From contig NC_132992.1 of assembly GCF_048564905.1 (NCBI RefSeq), forward strand, positions 95,679,001 through 95,743,000: a stretch of 64,000 nt of DNA, in the 5' to 3' direction. This DNA comes from Vicugna pacos (Eukaryota; Chordata; Mammalia; Artiodactyla; Camelidae). The position numbers were made by a program, and so were the translations under genes. The notes under the pieces are model-generated. The model was given only the letters and a program-made list of their open reading frames with translations. It was not told where the DNA came from and searched no databases. This document shows positions 1 to 11,509 of this stretch, piece by piece; within the stretch, counting starts at the first letter, position 1; every line of letters starts with the position of its first letter.

Positions 1-270
1 TGTCTTATGTTTAAGTCTTTGATCCATTTTGAGTTTATTTTTGTGCATGGTATAAGGGAGTGTTCTAGCTTCATTGATTTACATGCTGTTGTCCAGTTTT
101 CCCAACACCATTTGCTGAAGAGACTGTCTTTATTTCATTGTATGTTCTTGCATCCTTTGTCAAAGAGTAGTCGACCAAAAGTTTGTGGGTTCATTTCTGG
201 GCTCTCTATTCTGTTCCATTGCTCTACATGTCTGTTTTTTTTTTTACCAATACCATGCTGTTTTGATTGG
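1..270 (-). mobile_element. LINE-1 ORF2 3' fragment (left piece of split L1)
   Basis: This stretch matches, base for base with scattered changes, the L1 sequence at about 43,440-43,710 in the same window. That part encodes the region of ORF2p after the reverse transcriptase core. The match stops near 270, just after the shared bases ACCAATACCATGCTG. The next part of L1 in the 5' direction (about 220 bp, equivalent to 43,711-43,930) is missing, and L1 resumes at about 3,303. The piece runs off the left edge, so its 3' end and poly(A) tail are not visible. It is probably one element with the 3.3-8.6 kb L1, but two independent insertions cannot be excluded. Confidence 0.85.
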
Positions 271-2796
271 GAACTTGGGAAATGCAAATGACTCTCTGCG
301 TCTTCAAAACCAATCTGAATGGAGAAGCTCTCCAGCCTGTTCACAGTTACACTTTTCATCATAAGGTGGTTTCTTTTGGAGTCATTGAGTGTCACTTGAG
401 CCCTGATGGGAAAAAAGGGACTAAACCTTGAGTGACTGCAGGAAGGTGAGTGTCAAGGGAAGGCCTATCCGAGGTGATAGAGGGATGGAGGAGGTGGAGT
501 GTGGATGGGTATGTCTAAAGATTCAAGGGAGCTGAAAGGGAGATAAAATGTTTTAATGAGATAAGGGAGAAGCAGAGATGATGGGAGTGGAGAGGACATG
601 GATGGGTCATGTTAGAGACAGTGTCCTAGTCAGCTTTGGCTTCCATGACAAAGCACCATAGAGTGGGTAATTGAAACAATAGAACATTTATTTGTCACAG
701 TAATAGAGGCTGGGAAGACCAAGATAAGGGTGCTGGACAATTTGATTCCTTATGATAGTTCTTTCCTGGCTTGTTCATGACTGAGTTCTTGCTGTGACCT
801 CACATGGCATTCTGAGTGTGAGAGAGACATAGAGAACCCTTTTGCATCTTCTTATAACTGCAACAGTTCCTCCAGGACAGAGATTTATCCGACCCTAAAA
901 ACCTCCCAAATGACTATAACTGAATACAATTATATTGGGGGTTAGAGTTTCAACACATAAGTTTGGGAGATTTACAGGCATACACTGCTGTTTCCCAGTT
1001 ATGATTTTCATTCTGAGGTGATAGGTTCTGGGTCTCTTGAGTCCTTCAAAAGCCACATCCTGGAATGTTGAGTCTAAATATTGAGTGGATATAGAAGTTG
1101 GAATGGTATAAGTGGGGAAGGAAATGACTTGGAGTGGGCAGAGTAATGGTGGAGAGAGGGTTTAGAAGAGGAGGGCTATCAATAGGATATCAAGTTAGTG
1201 GAAGTACAGGTGGAAGGTGATAAAAAAGGGAAGAAGGACCTGATGTGATGGAGAGGGAAATTATTAAAGTAATGATGAACCACTCTGGGGAAATCTTACA
1301 CTTCCTGAAAGAAGACCGAATTTCAAAAGTGTGTGTAAAATCATGAACTCAAGGAACATGGAAAATGCACGCATGCACTTGTTTGAAGGCTGCAGTGTAC
1401 AGTCAGCGGATGCCTTCTAAGGAGAGGAATTGAAAGGATGATCACTTCCCTTGCGCAAAAGAGCAACAGTGACAAGGAATCTGAAGGAGATCTTTTAAAG
1501 AAATAAACAATAAAGCCAAATGTGATTTCTATATAGAATGAATCTTTAAATGGCAAAGAATCATAATTTAACCAAAGTCAAAATGATAATTTTTCATGAC
1601 ATAAATCAGTGCTAACGTTAAAACAATAAAGCCTGGGACTTAACCCCACCTCAGGAGTATAAGTAGAATTCTGAGACACAGAGCCTGTCCTTAACGTGTT
1701 GCAACACACTGTCATCCAGAGATGGGAGCCATTCGGAACTCACGAATGGATCCCCAACCAACTGGTCTGGAGTCTGGAGTGATGGCAGAGGCTTCAATGA
1801 TGGGCATCTGGGATCCAGAGTGAAAAGTTCAGGCATCTATAGATATGCAGTCCTGCTGAAGATGCTGCAGCAGAACTCTGACAGCTGTTTAAACGTGGCA
1901 CGAAGACGTTACTGAAGACCATTTCAACAGTGCAGAGAGATTTAACACAATTCCAAGTGCAACAGGGACAAGTGAGGGTTGACAGCCAAAAGTATGTTGA
2001 TGAGTTGATGGAAAATTACTAGTGGCAGCTTGGTAAAGTATTGGCGGTGAGAGAGTAGGTGGAAGTGATTAGATGTCAATGGCTTAGGAAGAGCATCTGT
2101 ATTTGATGTCAAAGCTGAGGGAATTCTCAATAAACTTGCTTAGCAGGCCACAGATCAGGAAGAGTCATGGAAAGAGCTTGAAGGTCTAATTGTGATGAGA
2201 GAATGTTAATTTCAACTCACATGGGCAGAGATCCTGGGTGGCTGTTCACAAACCCGTGAGGATCGGTGGGTCCTGTCTGAAGTTAGAAGCCCATGTGGGA
2301 GAGTATATGCATCTCTGAGGGCAGAGGTCCATGTAGGAGGATTGCATTCCTTCTAAAGACCATGTGTGTTGAAATAAACTAAAAACTTCTCCCAAAGATC
2401 AGATCGTGAGAATCCTTGGAATCATCTCCCAGGAAGGAATATGCGTCCCATGGTAAGCTGGTGAGTGAAAAGGTCCTGAGGGCTGTTCAAATCTCATCTG
2501 CAAATAAACAATGTTATTTCTTCCTTCTTGTCATGCATCGAGAAAGTGAGATGTGAGTCACAAAGAGCAAAGTCTAACTTGTCCCTAGGGGCCATCTGAG
2601 AGAAGGGAAAAGGGAATCCCCAGTTCCAGCAGGAAGCCCCTCCCCCTTACATCCCCACCCCTACTCCTGCTCCAGGGGAACTTCTCTGTCTCTGTGGACC
2701 CTGCTCGCCCCCTTGTGGTCATGAGCGCCCGCTGCAGCCCAGCAGCTCTTGTCTCTCATTAGGGACAAATATGTCTGTGTTCACACTGACACCCCT
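271..2796. other. Spacer downstream of the IGHV4 pseudogene
   Basis: There is no V gene here and no reading frame with protein-like composition. It holds one diverged LTR-like repeat (listed separately). The rest is A/T- and G/A-rich unique-looking sequence. The stretch 2,580-2,760 is the 3' flank of the IGHV4 pseudogene that follows. Confidence 0.6.
628..975 (-). mobile_element. Diverged LTR fossil, MaLR-like
   Basis: The sequence resembles the antisense of a common mammalian LTR consensus, probably of the ERVL-MaLR group. Recognisable blocks are 'ACCATAGAGTGGGTAATT', 'GAACATTTATTTGTCACAG' with 'GAGGCTGGGAAGACCAAGAT', 'TGTGACCTCACATGGCA', and 'TTGGGGGTTAGAGTTTCAAC'. It looks like a solo LTR with no internal region beside it. 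It is old and broken. The family name is from memory and unchecked. Confidence 0.4.
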
Positions 2797-2810
2797 CATT
2801 ACGGCTTCCG

Positions 2811-3225
2811 TCACAGTAATAGACAGCCGTGTCCTCAGTGGTCACCGAGCTCAGCCACAGGGAGAACTGGATATTGGCTGTGCCTCTGAACATGGAGTTG
2901 AAGCTCTGAGGGATGGGTCATAGCCTGTGCTACAAACATAAGTTATGTACCTCATCTGCTGCAAGCCCTTTGTTGGAGGCAGTCAGACTCAGCTCCAACC
3001 ATTTCCACTGGTGATGGACTAACCAGAGACAGTGTAGGTGAGGATGACGGTCTGAAATTGCTTCAACAGCTCTGGGCATGACTTCTGCAGCTGCACCTGG
3101 GACAGGACACCTGGGGACAAGGAGAATCAGCCCTAGTCAGTCATCGGCAGTAACAACCATCCCCATAGACCCAGGTCACCTTTGCCAGCGGTCACCAGGC
3201 CGAGGAGAAAACCCAACAGTCTCGT
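2811..3225 (-). pseudogene. IGHV4: IGHV4-family V pseudogene
   Basis: Read on the minus strand, the V exon (about 2,811-3,110) gives an IGHV4-type frame. FR1 starts VLSQVQLQKSCPELLK. A CDR1 region follows (SITSGNGWS), then a FR3 end [21 protein letters not shown]. The leader exon is at 3,180-3,225 (RLLGFLLGLVTAG), with a GT donor and an AG acceptor around a 69-bp intron. It is clearly dead. The leader start codon reads ACG. There are in-frame stops at the end of FR1 and in FR2. FR3 has lost two bases near the 'PSL' codons. The RSS heptamer is degraded. The family call rests on the VLSQVQLQ start and the [17 protein letters not shown] end. Its promoter region runs into L1 at about 3,303, so no octamer remains at the expected place. 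Confidence 0.85.
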
Positions 3226-3302
3226 CTTCTTCTAGACCATGGCTCTGCTTCCCAGAGACCTCAGCCCTGCCTGCAAAGAGAGCTGTGAGCTCCCACATGT
3301 TA

Positions 3303-6300
3303 ATTCTTCCAATCCAAGGGCATGGGGTATCTTTCCATTTTTAAAGTCGTCTTTAATTTTCTTCACAGTGTTTTGTACTTCTTTACATAACTATGTCTTT
3401 CACCTCCTTGGTCAGATTCATTCCTAAATATTTTATTTTTTGGATGTGATTTTCAAAGGAATTATTTCTTTAATTTCATTTTCTGATATTTCTTTGTTAG
3501 TATAAAGGAATGCCACTGATTTTTCTATGTTGGTCTTGTATCTTGCTGCCTTGCTGAATCCTTTTATCAGCTCTGATAGTTTTTGTGTGTAGCTTTTATG
3601 AGTTTCTATATGTAGGGTCATGCCATCTGCATATAGTGAAAATTTTACCTCTTCTTTTCCAGTTTGGCTTCCTTTAATTTCTTTTTCTTGCCTGATTGCT
3701 GTGGCTAGGGCTTCCAAGTCTACGTTGAATAGAAGTGGTGAGAGTGGGCATCTTGTCTTCTTCCAGATTTTAGTGGGAAGTCTTTCGAAAGTTCACCTTT
3801 GCTTATTATGCTGGCTGTGGGTTTCTCATAAATAGTTTTTATTATGTTGAGCTATGTTCCCTCTATACCCACTTTGGTAAGAGTTTTTTTTTTTTTTAAT
3901 CATAACTGGGTTTTGGATTTTATGAAATGCTTTCTCTGCATCTATTGAGATGGTCATATGATTTTTGTCCCCTTTTGGATGTGGTATAAGATGCTGACTG
4001 ATTTGCATATGTTGAACCATCCTTGTGTTTCTGGGATGAATCCACCTCGGTCATGGTATATGACCTTATTCATGTGTTATGGATTCTGTTTGCTAAAATT
4101 TTCTTGAGGATTTTTGCATCTATGTTTATCGGTGATATTGGCCTGTAATCTCTTTTGGTAGTTTATTTGCCTGGTCTTAATATCAGGGGGATGTTGGCTT
4201 CATTGGATGAGCTTGGGAGTATTCCCTCCTCTTCAGTCTTTTGGAAGAATTTGAGAAGGGTCTGTGTGTCTTCTTCTTTGTACGTTTAGTGGAATTCTCC
4301 AGTCAAGACATCTGGTCCTGGTCTTTTGTTTGTACGGATGTTTTTATTGTAGAATCTCTTTCACTTCTAGTAATCAGTCTGTTCAAGTGATTTATTTCCC
4401 CTTGATTCCATCCTGGTGGACTGTGTACTTTTAGAAACTTTCTTCTATCTTGTACAATCTGTTGCCATATAGTTGCTCATAATATTCTCTCCCTCTCTCC
4501 CTGTTTTGATTTCTGTGTTGCTGCCTGTAATTTCTCCGTTTTCATTTCATATATTTTTTCATTTGTGTCCTCTCTGTTTTCTTCTTGGTGAGCCTGGCTA
4601 GAGGCTTGTCAACTTTGTTTACTCTTTCAGAAAAAACTACTCTTGGTTGGATTGATTTTTCTATTGTTTTTTGGTCCCTATGTTATTTAATTCCTCCCGA
4701 TCTCTATTGTTTCTTTGCTTCTGATGACTTTAGGTTGTGTTTGTTCTTCTTTTTCTAATTACTTTAGATTTTAGGTTAGGTTGTTTATTTGAAGTTGTTG
4801 TTTTCTGAGGAAGCCCTATGTCGTTGTGAACTTCCATCTTAGCACTGCCTTTGCTGCATGCCATAAATTCTGTGTAGTTGTGTTCTCACTGTCGTTTCTC
4901 TCAAAGAATTTTTCAATTTCTTCTTTGATTTTATCATTAGCCTGTTGGCTTTTCACTGGCATGCTATTTAGTAGGAATGCAGCTCTTTTTTTCTCGTTTG
5001 TTTTTCTGTCATTGATTTTTAGTTTTCTGCTGTTGTGATCAAAAAAGGTGCTTGAAGTAATTTTTTTCCTCTTAAATTTGTTGAGGCTTCCTTTGTGCCC
5101 GATTATGTGGTCTAGCCTGAAAAATGTTCCACACACACTTGAAAACGATGTATATTCTGGCTTTTTTTGGATATGTAATGTCCTAAAAGTATCAATTCAG
5201 TCCAACTGTTCTAATATGTCATCTAGTATCTCTGTTGCCTTACTGATTTTCTGTTTGGAAGATCTGTCCAAATGACCTAGTATTATTGTGTTCCCATTTA
5301 TTTCTCCCACTATGTTTGTTAGTATTTGTTTTATGTATTTAGGTGCTCCTATATTGGGTGCACATACGTTAATGAGTGTAATATCCTCATCTCATGTTGC
5401 TCCTTTGATTGTTATATGATGTCCGTCTTTACCTTTCTCATGATCTTTTTTTTAAAGTCCATTTTGTATGGATTAGAATTACTACTCCTGCTTTGTATCA
5501 TTTCCTTTTGCATGAAACATCTTTTTCCAAACTCCCACTTTCTGTCTATATGTGTCTTTCACCCTAAATTGGGTCTCTTGTAGGCAGAATATCATAGCTT
5601 CTTGTTTTATTCTCCAAGTTTTATTTGCCACTTGATGTCTTATTTTGGAGCACTGAGTCCATTAACATTTGTAATAACTGATAGGTGTGTGTTCATTGCC
5701 ATTTTGAATTTGGTATTCTAGTTGATTTGGTCTTTCTTCATTGTTCCTTTCTTTTTCTTGTTTTTCTTTTTGTGGTTTGATAATTTTCTTTTGTATTAGC
5801 TCTGTTTCTTTTTGGTTTTTGTGATCCCATTGTATGCTTTTGACTTGTGGTTACCCTGTTTTTCAAGTAAGTGAATCCACTACTGTATTTGTTTGCTTTC
5901 AATTGGTAGTTATATAGGCTCAAACACACCAGAGAAAGATCAAAAAAAGAAAAAAAACCCCCACATTTCCTTTTCCCTTCTGCCACCTTTTATGATTTTC
6001 ACGTCCATCTTTACATCTTGCTGCTTATTCTCTTGCCACGCATCGTAGTTTTCACATTTCCAATGATGGTTTTCTCAATTCTATTACTTCCTGTTTCCTT
6101 TCTATTTAGGATAGCTTTAGTGTTTCTGAATTATTTTACCTTTTCCTTGTTTATGAAATTCTTTATCTCTTCTTCTATTCTAAAGGATAGTCTTGCTGGA
6201 CAGTGTATTCATCGTAGCAGATTTTTTTTTTCATTCAGGGCTTGGACTATAACTTGCCACTCCCTTCTGATTTAGCAGTATTTGCGTAGAGAAATTGGCT

Positions 6301-8575
6301 GACAGACTTATGTGGGTTCCCTTGCAGCTAAGTCTTTGTTTTTCTCTTACTGTCTTTAGAATCATTTCTTTAACTTTGGCCATTTTAATTATCGTATGTC
6401 TTGGTGTAGGTGTGTTTGAGTTCTTGTTTGGGACCCTCTGTGCTTCCTGTACTTGTGCATCTGTTTTCTTCTTTAGGTTTGGGAATTTTAAAGTCATGAT
6501 TTCTTCAAATACCTTTTCTCTTTCTTCTCCTTCTGGGACCCCTATTTTGTGTACATCGGCATGCTTTATATTATCCCATCAGTCTCTTATATTGCTTTCT
6601 TTGGTTTTTCTTTGCTTTTCTGTTTGGTGTTTTGATGGGGTGACTTCTGTTATCCTGTCTTCTAAGTTACTTATTCATCCCTCTGCATTACCTAGTGTGC
6701 TTTTGACTGCCTTTAGCTCAGCTCTTGTATCAGCCATTCAGTTTTCTGATTGTAATTGGCCCCTCTTTATAGTTTTTATTTCCTTTTCATAGTATTCTGC
6801 ACTTCTGTTCATAGCATTTTTTATTTCCCTCAGTGCTTTTATCTTCCCTTTTTGGAAGTCATGGTCTAGTAGGCTGTCAAGGTTGGCCTCATTGTTTGTT
6901 CTTTCAAAGCACTTCTTCTCTTCTTTAAATTGAGGTGTTTGCTCTGCTTGTTTATTTTACTTATATTTTTCTGACTCAATGTATTTAAGAATAACAGTCA
7001 TCAACTGTAGTTTTGAAGGGCTTTTTCCGTTTTGAATTGGCAGCACTCCTGTTTGGAATGTGTGCATCTTATATTGTGTCTTCAGGGCTGTTTTTAGTGC
7101 AGATGGTTGCCACTTCTTCCTCCCATGTGTGTTGGCTGTTATCCCTTTGATTGTGGGCATGGTTGCTTCTGTGGTGATGAGAGCCTCCTCTGTTTCTTGT
7201 TGTTAGGAAGGGCCTCCTTTTTTGTTCTGTGGTTGCCACCTCCCTGACAGCAGCCAGGCCCGCTCCCCTGTTTTTGGAATAGGGCCTTACAGACCTGTTT
7301 CTGCATTGGAGTGTGTGGTAGGTGTGGTTGGAGTGCTTTGGGTGGGAAGGAGAGCTGCTGAGTAAACCTCTGTTAGAGCTGCTCACAGAGAAGTGATTTC
7401 TGTGGTGTTGTCTGTCACTTGTTATGCAGGCTTACAGACTCCTCTTTGTTGATGCTGTCTTTGTCCCCAACTTAGCCACAGGAATGTCAGCAACCCACTC
7501 TTGTGTCCCCATGTTTCTCTGTTACACAGCAATCAGTGCAGATCCACCCATGTCAGGTGCTAGGACTCAACATAGTGCACATGCAGTCACATCCCTGGAT
7601 ACACAGTGAGTGCCCCAGGATCAGCAGAGACACCAGCCCCACCCCTGTGTGTGGTAGGCAGTTCAGTTACAAGCCTGGATCCAGCCCCACCATGCACCAG
7701 AACTTCACCGGTTGCTTGTAGATCTTAAAGGCCGGCTTCACAAAGGCACCAGGAGAGCAAATATGCACCCTCTGCCTGGGGCTGTAGTCAAATCTTAACC
7801 CTGCCTGTGAAGTTGTCGGACCCCTGGATATGGATTCAGGTTTCAACCCCTCCACCGCTACAGGAGCAGAACACCAGCATTTTTGATGGCTATGACTGAG
7901 CCCCACCTGTCTTCTCATGAGGACACTTCAACAATGGTGTAGGGCAGAGATGGAGGCTACGGCCCAGCTGCATTGTGCCCTCCTCCTCAATGAGCACTAG
8001 GAGTGCTGCTTCTTTATGGGGCTCCCAGGCTGTTCTGATCTGCACACACTCCCAGCCACAGCCCACACCACTCTCCAGCCCTCGGAGGCTGCCTGTGTGC
8101 ACTCAGCCCCAGTCCTCTCCTAAGGCTCATACGAGAAAGCCCAAGGTCCAGCGGCCAGTCCTGGGCTGCCCGCCCCCACCAGCTCGAGTCTAGGGCTGGG
8201 GACCACAGAAACCCTCTGTGTTCATTTCTCTTCATTCTGTCTACCCACTGGTTGCTTTTTTTCCCTCCAGGCCTCAGAGGATCCCGTTCTGTCCCTGCAG
8301 ACCTCCAGGCTGAAGTGACAGGGTCCCAGTGTGAGAGTGATTTTCCTCCTTTGTCCCTCCCTACCCATGGGACCGCTCCCACACTTATGTTCTTTTTCCT
8401 TTTTGTTTTTTTATCCTACCAGTCTTTGTGAGGAATCTTCTTGCATTTTGATGTGAGAGATATTCTTCCAGATTTCAGTAGGTGTTGTGTGTGAAATGAT
8501 GAGTCTGTAGATGTAAATCTCTGTATTCATGGGAGGGGGTGAACTGTGCATCCTTCTACTCCACCATCTTGGCAC
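3303..8575 (-). mobile_element. Old LINE-1 (right piece, with 5' end)
   Basis: An L1 lies antisense. From right to left it has a 5' UTR (about 7,000-8,575, ending in the typical CTACTCCACCATCTTGGCAC boundary), an ORF1 remnant (about 6,180-6,960) and an ORF2 (about 3,303-5,703). The ORF1 remnant includes the conserved VQEAQRVPNKNSNTPTPRH stretch. ORF2 shows an endonuclease remnant (FRLDHIIGHKGSLNKF, about 5,070-5,130) and a reverse-transcriptase palm remnant ([12 protein letters not shown], about 3,620-3,660) whose YADD motif reads YADG. Many frameshifts and stops separate the pieces. It is more decayed than the L1 at 42-49 kb, so it is probably older. ORF2 sequence equivalent to 43,711-43,930 is missing at its left edge. 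Confidence 0.9.
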
Positions 8576-9224
8576 ACTCTCTGGTCAGGATAATCTTAAT
8601 GCTGTCATGCACGATTCCTCTTTTACTGCAGGGTGGGTCAGCTGCCCTCTCCTTAAGGCCAATTAGTTCACTCCGAGTTAGCGCATCATTATCTGTACCT
8701 CTAAGACATTCCAGGTTCATCAGGAGAGAAAAATACATGTAAGTTTTAAAATCTGTGCTGCTCATGTTGGAGGAGCTTAGGCCATGGCTACACCTGTACA
8801 GTGAGACAGTAAGGAGGAGACAAAAATAAATCAAAAGCACAGAGGCATTTCAAAAAGGTACAGAAGCCAACATGAAAGAGTTTCCAGTAGGCAAAGTAGC
8901 TGAAACAATTCGAACACCAAAATTAATCACATAGTATTCAATTTTAATCAAAGTATAAAATAAATATATATGAGTCACACTTAGATGAATCAATGACTGA
9001 ATAAATAAAGCATAATTCTTAAAGAATAATTCCAAATAACTTATATAGATACCTCCTCTTTCAAGGGTCTCTCCTATTCCCCGGGGACATTTCCAGTAAG
9101 AGTTTAGTGGAGGGTACATCTGTTCATGTTCATGGATGTGAAGCTTAACTTCCTGTTAAGTGCAGCTTGCACTTATGGTCACGGAAGAACTTCCAGGCTG
9201 ACCTTGAATTTAGCAATGAGCTTT
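8576..9224. other. Spacer without recognised content
   Basis: This is A/T-rich sequence between the L1 5' end and an older L1 relic. No V exon, leader, octamer with a V gene, or repeat family was recognised. Confidence 0.5.
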
Positions 9225-9720
9225 TAGACATAACACCAAATATATAATCAGTGAAGGAAAAAAGAAACAGATAGACTTTGCTGCATCCAAGTGAAATGTT
9301 TTGTTTTGAAAATGATGCTGGTGAGTGAGTGAAAAGTCAAGGCATAATCTAGGAGGATATATTTTCAAATTGTGTATCTGTACCACGAATACCATGAAAA
9401 ATATGGAAGAAGAGAAAACGAATACACCAGTCGAAAAACAGTCCAAAGATCTGAGCAGACACAAAAAAGTGTGCAGCATGGTTTTCATCAGGAAAGTCTA
9501 CTTGTAGACAGCCGTGAAACACTACTGCCCATCTGTTAGAACGGGCAACACCCAGCACACTGACACCACCAAGTGCTGTCAAGGACATCGAGCAACAAGG
9601 ACTCCCCACCACTGCTCGTGGGAGTGTGAGACAGCACATCATCTTTGGATGACACGTTGACACTTTCTTACACAGTAAACATAGACTTCCCATGCGGTTC
9701 AGGGCTGCATTAGAAAGGGC
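9225..9720 (+). mobile_element. Ancient LINE-1 ORF2 3' relic
   Basis: Weak but ordered similarity to the plus strand of L1 ORF2 and its 3' part. Cues include 'GACATAACACCAAATATATAATC', 'ATAGACTTTGCTGCATCCAA', the 'TTTTCATCAGGAAAGTCTAC' region, and 'CCACCACTGCTCGTGGGAGTG', which corresponds to the usual 'CATTGCTGGTGGGAATG'. Reading frames are destroyed. Confidence 0.55.
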
Positions 9721-10913
9721 TGTGGGTTTTCACCATCGCCCTGGAGGCAGTGGGTTATCAGAAGAAGGACACTGGTCAGAAAACAGGGCCCCACAGTGTT
9801 CTGTGTAGAAACACTACTCAGGTGTCTGTGAGGGGAAGTACCTCAGGGAACGGCTTAGGAGTCCTGAGCAAAAGTGCAGGTGTGGTTTGAAGAGCAGCCC
9901 GTTGCTGGGACTACCTGAACTGTGGGCATGGCCAACGTGGTGCTGTGGTCCACGTAGGAGTTCTCTGACCCTTGCAGAGATTTACCTCATTGATTTCACC
10001 CCACTCACCCTGACCAGGTCAGCAGGCAATCCTACACAGCTCTGCACACATGTGCAGGTGCTTACGCACACGGACTGCAGGATGGAGCCTGAGCAGTCTT
10101 CACTCGCTTGTGTTCCTGGTCAGCTTCCACTGTGAATACACATCCTGTGAGTTCTCGGTTCCCCCAACTCCAGCCCAAGGCATGCAGAGCAGGACGGTGC
10201 TCAGCAACTGGTTATCATGATTCCTCACTAGAGTTTCTCCACTAGAGTTGGAAGCATAGAAATGGATGTTAAAATACAGGTGGAACTGAAGCAAAGCAGC
10301 GCTGAACTTTGAGAAGAAGCCAGTACAATACACGAAACTCTTACACATCTTGACAAAGAGGAGCAAATGCATACATACTTTGATGAGATGATAACGTGTA
10401 AAATTTATGTGTAATTGATGTAACAGAGGAAAGTGGGAAGCAAAGAAGGAGGGAAAGAAAAGAGGAAAAGGCAGTTAACAAGGGGTGGAAGGGGGAGGAA
10501 GAGAGAGAAGAGGGGTGGGAGGAAGTAAGGAAGGCAGGAAGCAGGGAACGTGAGGGGGAAGGGAGGACAGCAGGCAGCGATGTGTTGTGTGGGCGTTGCA
10601 CTAAGTAAACCGTCTGGTGTATGCAGGATGCATAGCTCAAGCCGCCCTTGACTGGGATCCTGGAAAGAACAGTGGGGGCCAGTCTTGCTGAGGACACAGT
10701 GTGAGTTCCTGCAGGGAAACCATGTTCCCATGGCAGGCATCACAGACCCAGGAGTGGGACCCCTGCCAGGCCTGTCAGATCAGGCTCTTTTCCGACTCTT
10801 CTCTCATGTTCTCAGTCCTGTGGGCACAGCAGATGGTGCGTCCTCCGGTGCTGGATCGGGGAGGTCCCTGGGGAGGTCTCTGAGGCTCTCCTCTGCGGCT
10901 GTGAACTGGTGCA
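9721..10913. other. Spacer 3' of IGHV5, with purine-rich tract
   Basis: No gene was recognised. It contains a strand-asymmetric G/A-rich tract (listed separately). The stretch 10,600-10,913 is the immediate 3' flank of the IGHV5 RSS. Confidence 0.5.
10426..10592 (+). repeat. Purine-rich (GGAA/GAGG) tract
   Basis: About 165 bases are almost purely G and A on the plus strand, built from irregular GGAA, GAGG and GGGA words. The opposite strand is polypyrimidine. It is low-complexity sequence, and frames read through it (for example serine- and proline-rich ones) are artefacts. Confidence 0.8.
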
Positions 10914-10952
10914 GGTTTCTGTCCCTCTCGGGACGTGGTTTCCCTCACTGTG
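10914..10952 (-). other. RSS of the IGHV5 segment (23-bp spacer)
   Basis: On the minus strand, directly after the V exon: heptamer CACAGTG (10,946-10,952), a 23-bp spacer and nonamer ACAGAAACC (10,914-10,922). The heptamer is perfect and the nonamer is close to consensus. The segment could therefore still be cut by RAG although its frame is broken. Confidence 0.9.
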
Positions 10953-11393
10953 TCCTTTGCACAGTAATACACGGCTGAGTCCGAGGACTTCAGGCTGCTC
11001 CACCGCAGGTAGGCAGTGCTGGTGGATTGTCTGTGGAGATGGTGGTGTGGCCTTGGAAGGACGGGCTGTATCTGGTATCTGAGTCACCAGGATAGATGGC
11101 CCCCATCCACTCCAGGCCTTTCCCAGGCATCTGGCGCACCCAGCCGATCCAGTAGCTGGTAAAACTGTACCCTGAAGTCTTACAGGAGATCCTCAGAGTC
11201 TCCCCGGGCCTTTTCAGCTCTGCCGCAGGCTGCTCCAGCTTCACCTGGGCATGGACATCTGCATGGGAGATGCAAGACTCGGGTCAGGGCTCACTCCTCC
11301 CCACCCACCCTCCTCTGTGACCCTACAACCCCTGGGCCCTGACTGACCTTGGAGGACAGCCAGGAGCAGGGTGATGGCTGTGACAGACCGCAT
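10953..11393 (-). pseudogene. IGHV5: IGHV5-family V gene with one-base deletion in FR3
   Basis: The leader exon is 11,348-11,393 (MRSVTAITLLLAVLQ), followed by an 89-bp intron with GT/AG ends and a V exon at 10,953-11,258. The V frame reads [16 protein letters not shown], then [47 protein letters not shown]. This is diagnostic for the IGHV5 family (human IGHV5-51 is very similar). In FR3, after ISTDN, one base is missing near 11,026, inside the lysine-like codon before 'STSTAYL'. Past that point the normal frame continues as [21 protein letters not shown], so this is the only lesion I see. The octamer, splice sites, both cysteines (in their respective frames) and RSS are intact. It may be a young pseudogene, an allelic null or an assembly error. 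FR2 is conventional VH (V37, G44, L45, W47). Confidence 0.9.
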
Positions 11394-11501
11394 CCTGGAG
11401 GAGGAAAGGACGGACAGCACTCGAGGACCCCCGCTGGGCAGTGAGGGAGACTGCACTGTCGAGGGGGGCACTGGGTTTACAGGGACAGTTCCTCCCCATA
11501 A

Positions 11502-11509
11502 ATTTGCAT
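11502..11509 (-). promoter_or_regulatory. Octamer of the IGHV5 promoter
   Basis: ATGCAAAT on the minus strand, about 109 bp upstream of the IGHV5 ATG. This is the Oct-1/Oct-2 site found in Ig V promoters. The match is perfect. Confidence 0.85.

Noticed and set aside
282-289. Perfect octamer ATGCAAAT on the plus strand
   Set aside because: No leader or V exon follows on the plus strand; it sits at an L1 break and is probably chance.
2580-2790. Possible D segment or second V gene left of the IGHV4 pseudogene
   Set aside because: No 12-bp-spacer RSS pair and no V exon pattern; it is the 3' flank of the pseudogene.
3995-4010. ATTTGCAT octamer-like sites within LINE-1 (also near 43,065)
   Set aside because: They are part of the L1 sequence itself and have no V gene downstream.
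10341-10743. Serine/proline/leucine-rich frames on the minus strand
   Set aside because: They are the translation of the purine/pyrimidine tract at 10,426-10,592.
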